Part shown: in pieces, positions 34,534-35,667 of the stretch | Layout of the letters: every line of letters starts with the position of its first letter | Numbering within the stretch: position 1 is the first letter of the stretch | Assembly (NCBI GenBank): GCA_014656015.1 | Contig: BNBP01000072.1 | Location: 1 to 35,667 of the forward strand | Direction of reading: 5' to 3' | Length of the DNA stretch: 35,667 nt | DNA from: Streptomyces griseoaurantiacus | GTDB lineage: Bacteria; Actinomycetota; Actinomycetes; Streptomycetales; Streptomycetaceae | Made by a program: the position numbers and the translations under genes | The notes under the pieces: generated by a model | Database searches by the model: none | What the model saw: the letters and a program-made list of their open reading frames with translations, nothing else | What the model was told of the DNA's origin: nothing

Positions 34534-35667
34534 TCAGCGGCGCTTCTGGGAGAGCTGGAAGACGTCGGCGGCCAGCTGGGTGGCGGACTGCCGGGTCGCG
34601 TGCGCGAGGAGTTCGGTGCGGATGGTGCCGCCGGCCGCGAGGTGGCGGTCGTAGGGCAGGACGTGGACGCCCGCGCCGGTGGCGGTCAGTTTGGCGGTGG
34701 CCGCGTCGAGGTCGAGGCCGGTGTGCGGGGCGGTCTCGGTGAGGACGACGATGGTGCCCGCGATGACGTGCCGGGGCAGCCCGCGCACCCACTCCAGGAC
34801 GGCGTAGGTGCTGGCGACGCCCTCCAGCGTGGCGGGCGCGACGAGCACCCGGGCCTGGGCGGCGGACAGCGCGACGCGGGCCACCTCGGCGGGCAGCGTC
34901 TCGCAGTCGACGACGGTGACGCCGAAGTAGCGGCGCAGCGAGACCATGACCTTCTCGTAGGAGCGCAGGTCGAGCATCGCGCCGATCTGGCCCTGGCTGC
35001 CGGGCAGCAGCCAGGCGTTGTCGGGCAGTTGGACGAGGTAGCCGGTGACGTCGAGCAGCGACATCTGCGGTTCGACGATGCCGGCGACGTCCCCGGTGGT
35101 CCAGCGCAGCGACTGGGCGCCGAGCCGCAGCGGCAGGGAGCCGAGCGCCGGGTCGGCCTCGATGAGCAGGGTGGGGTCGTGCCGGTAGTGCGCGTAGGTG
35201 GTGCCGAGCAGCGCGGCGACCGTGGTCTTGCCTGCGCCGCCGCGGATGGAGGTGACCGCGATCTGCCGTCCGGTGGTGACCGCCTGCTGGAGCACCTCGG
35301 CGGTGGCCGTGCTGCGGGCCACCTCGCGGGCGGCGGAGGAGGAGACGGTGCGGCGGACGGCGCGCAGGGCGCGGGCGGTGAGGGACTCGCCGTGCCGGGG
35401 CTTGAGACCGGCGGCGACGAGGTCCTTCTCCACGACGGGACGGGAGTCGGGGGTGCGGGGGCGGGCGGCCCCGGCGGGTCCGCCCGGCCCGGCGGAGGGG
35501 CGGGCCTGTGCCTGCGGGGGCTGGGGGGTGTGCGGGTACGGCGCGTTCTGCGGATGCGGGGGGTTCTGCGGGGGGACGTGGGCCTGCTGCGGGTGGGGCG
35601 CCGGTCCGGGCGTGCCGGGGGCGGGCGCGCCGGCACCCGCCGGGGGCTGCGCGCCCGCGCCGGGCTG
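34534..35667 (-). CDS. EspI-like MinD/ParA-family ATPase with Pro-rich N-terminus, 5' end missing
   Basis: 377 codons are present and the frame is open to the right edge. The first 78 or so visible residues are Pro/Gln/Ala/His-rich with no structure. A GTG at 35433 falls inside the frame but is not a convincing start, because coding continues upstream. The ATPase domain follows: SIRGGAGKTTVAALLG with P-loop Lys147 of the visible part, TLLIEADPALGSLP as the switch region, and VTVVDCETLPAEVARVAL, then VLVAPATLEGVAST. Arg replaces the first Lys of the ParA-type KGGxGKT motif. It resembles the EspI proteins of mycobacterial ESX loci (Pro-rich region plus MinD-like domain) and sits immediately upstream of eccC. 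The role is probably regulation or localisation of the T7SS. Confidence 0.85.
   Translation of the reverse strand, partial: QPGAGAQPPAGAGAPAPGTPGPAPHPQQAHVPPQNPPHPQNAPYPHTPQPPQAQARPSAGPGGPAGAARPRTPDSRPVVEKDLVAAGLKPRHGESLTARALRAVRRTVSSSAAREVARSTATAEVLQQAVTTGRQIAVTSIRGGAGKTTVAALLGTTYAHYRHDPTLLIEADPALGSLPLRLGAQSLRWTTGDVAGIVEPQMSLLDVTGYLVQLPDNAWLLPGSQGQIGAMLDLRSYEKVMVSLRRYFGVTVVDCETLPAEVARVALSAAQARVLVAPATLEGVASTYAVLEWVRGLPRHVIAGTIVVLTETAPHTGLDLDAATAKLTATGAGVHVLPYDRHLAAGGTIRTELLAHATRQSATQLAADVFQLSQKRR

Noticed and set aside
30495..34742. Long open frame on the plus strand opposite eccC (over 1400 codons)
   Set aside because: It is a by-product of high GC and strong codon bias on the opposite strand. 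It is Gly/Ala/Val/Asp-rich with no family features, while the minus strand encodes an unmistakable EccC.

Overview
The window is high-GC actinobacterial chromosome, almost certainly Streptomyces. GC is very high, with strong third-position GC bias and many GTG starts. The gene order matches, from memory, the conserved Streptomyces core segment rne - radical SAM pair - rodA/mrdA/mreDCB - ndk - folC - valS - clpX - clpP2/clpP1 - tig. Nearly all genes are on the minus strand; four exceptions (a lipoprotein gene, a Pro-rich membrane protein gene, tRNA-Gly and an acyltransferase gene) are on the plus strand.

Left part (1-8010). The 5' end of an RNase E/G-type gene (rne) leaves the window at base 1. 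Upstream of it lie the two halves of a widespread radical SAM pair: a TIGR03936-type protein (787-1575) and a TIGR03960-type B12-binding radical SAM protein (6061-8010). They are separated by three unrelated genes: a multi-pass repeat protein, a coiled-coil / Mrr-like nuclease / TerD fusion, and a plus-strand lipoprotein. This insertion is the most unusual part of the left half.

Middle part (8167-20228). This is the cell-wall elongation and sporulation-wall locus: mreB, then after a strong hairpin mreC-mreD-mrdA-rodA, the last two coupled by an ATGA overlap. Upstream of it are ndk, a DUF4233 membrane protein and folC, then valS separated by its own terminator. The Pro/Gln/Tyr-rich membrane protein at 20365-21360 converges with clpX and shares a 20-bp-stem terminator with it.

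Proteostasis block (21465-26199). clpX, clpP2, clpP1 and trigger factor are in one orientation. A site matching the ClgR operator (GTTCGC-N5-GCG) sits about 50-65 bp upstream of a -10 element for clpP1 whose -35 is poor, as expected for an activator-dependent promoter. tRNA-Pro(TGG) and tRNA-Gly(TCC) follow, divergent from one another.

Right part (26755-35667). A 64-residue membrane protein, a long non-coding and comparatively AT-rich stretch with a perfect 11-bp inverted repeat, and an acyltransferase-3 membrane enzyme lead to a type VII secretion-like module. The module holds a MinD/EspI-like ATPase with a Pro-rich N-terminus that runs off the right edge, a full-length EccC with three P-loop domains, and a soluble 473-residue partner of unknown function. 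No WXG100 substrates, EccB, EccD or MycP are in the window, so the rest of that system, if present, lies beyond base 35667 or elsewhere.
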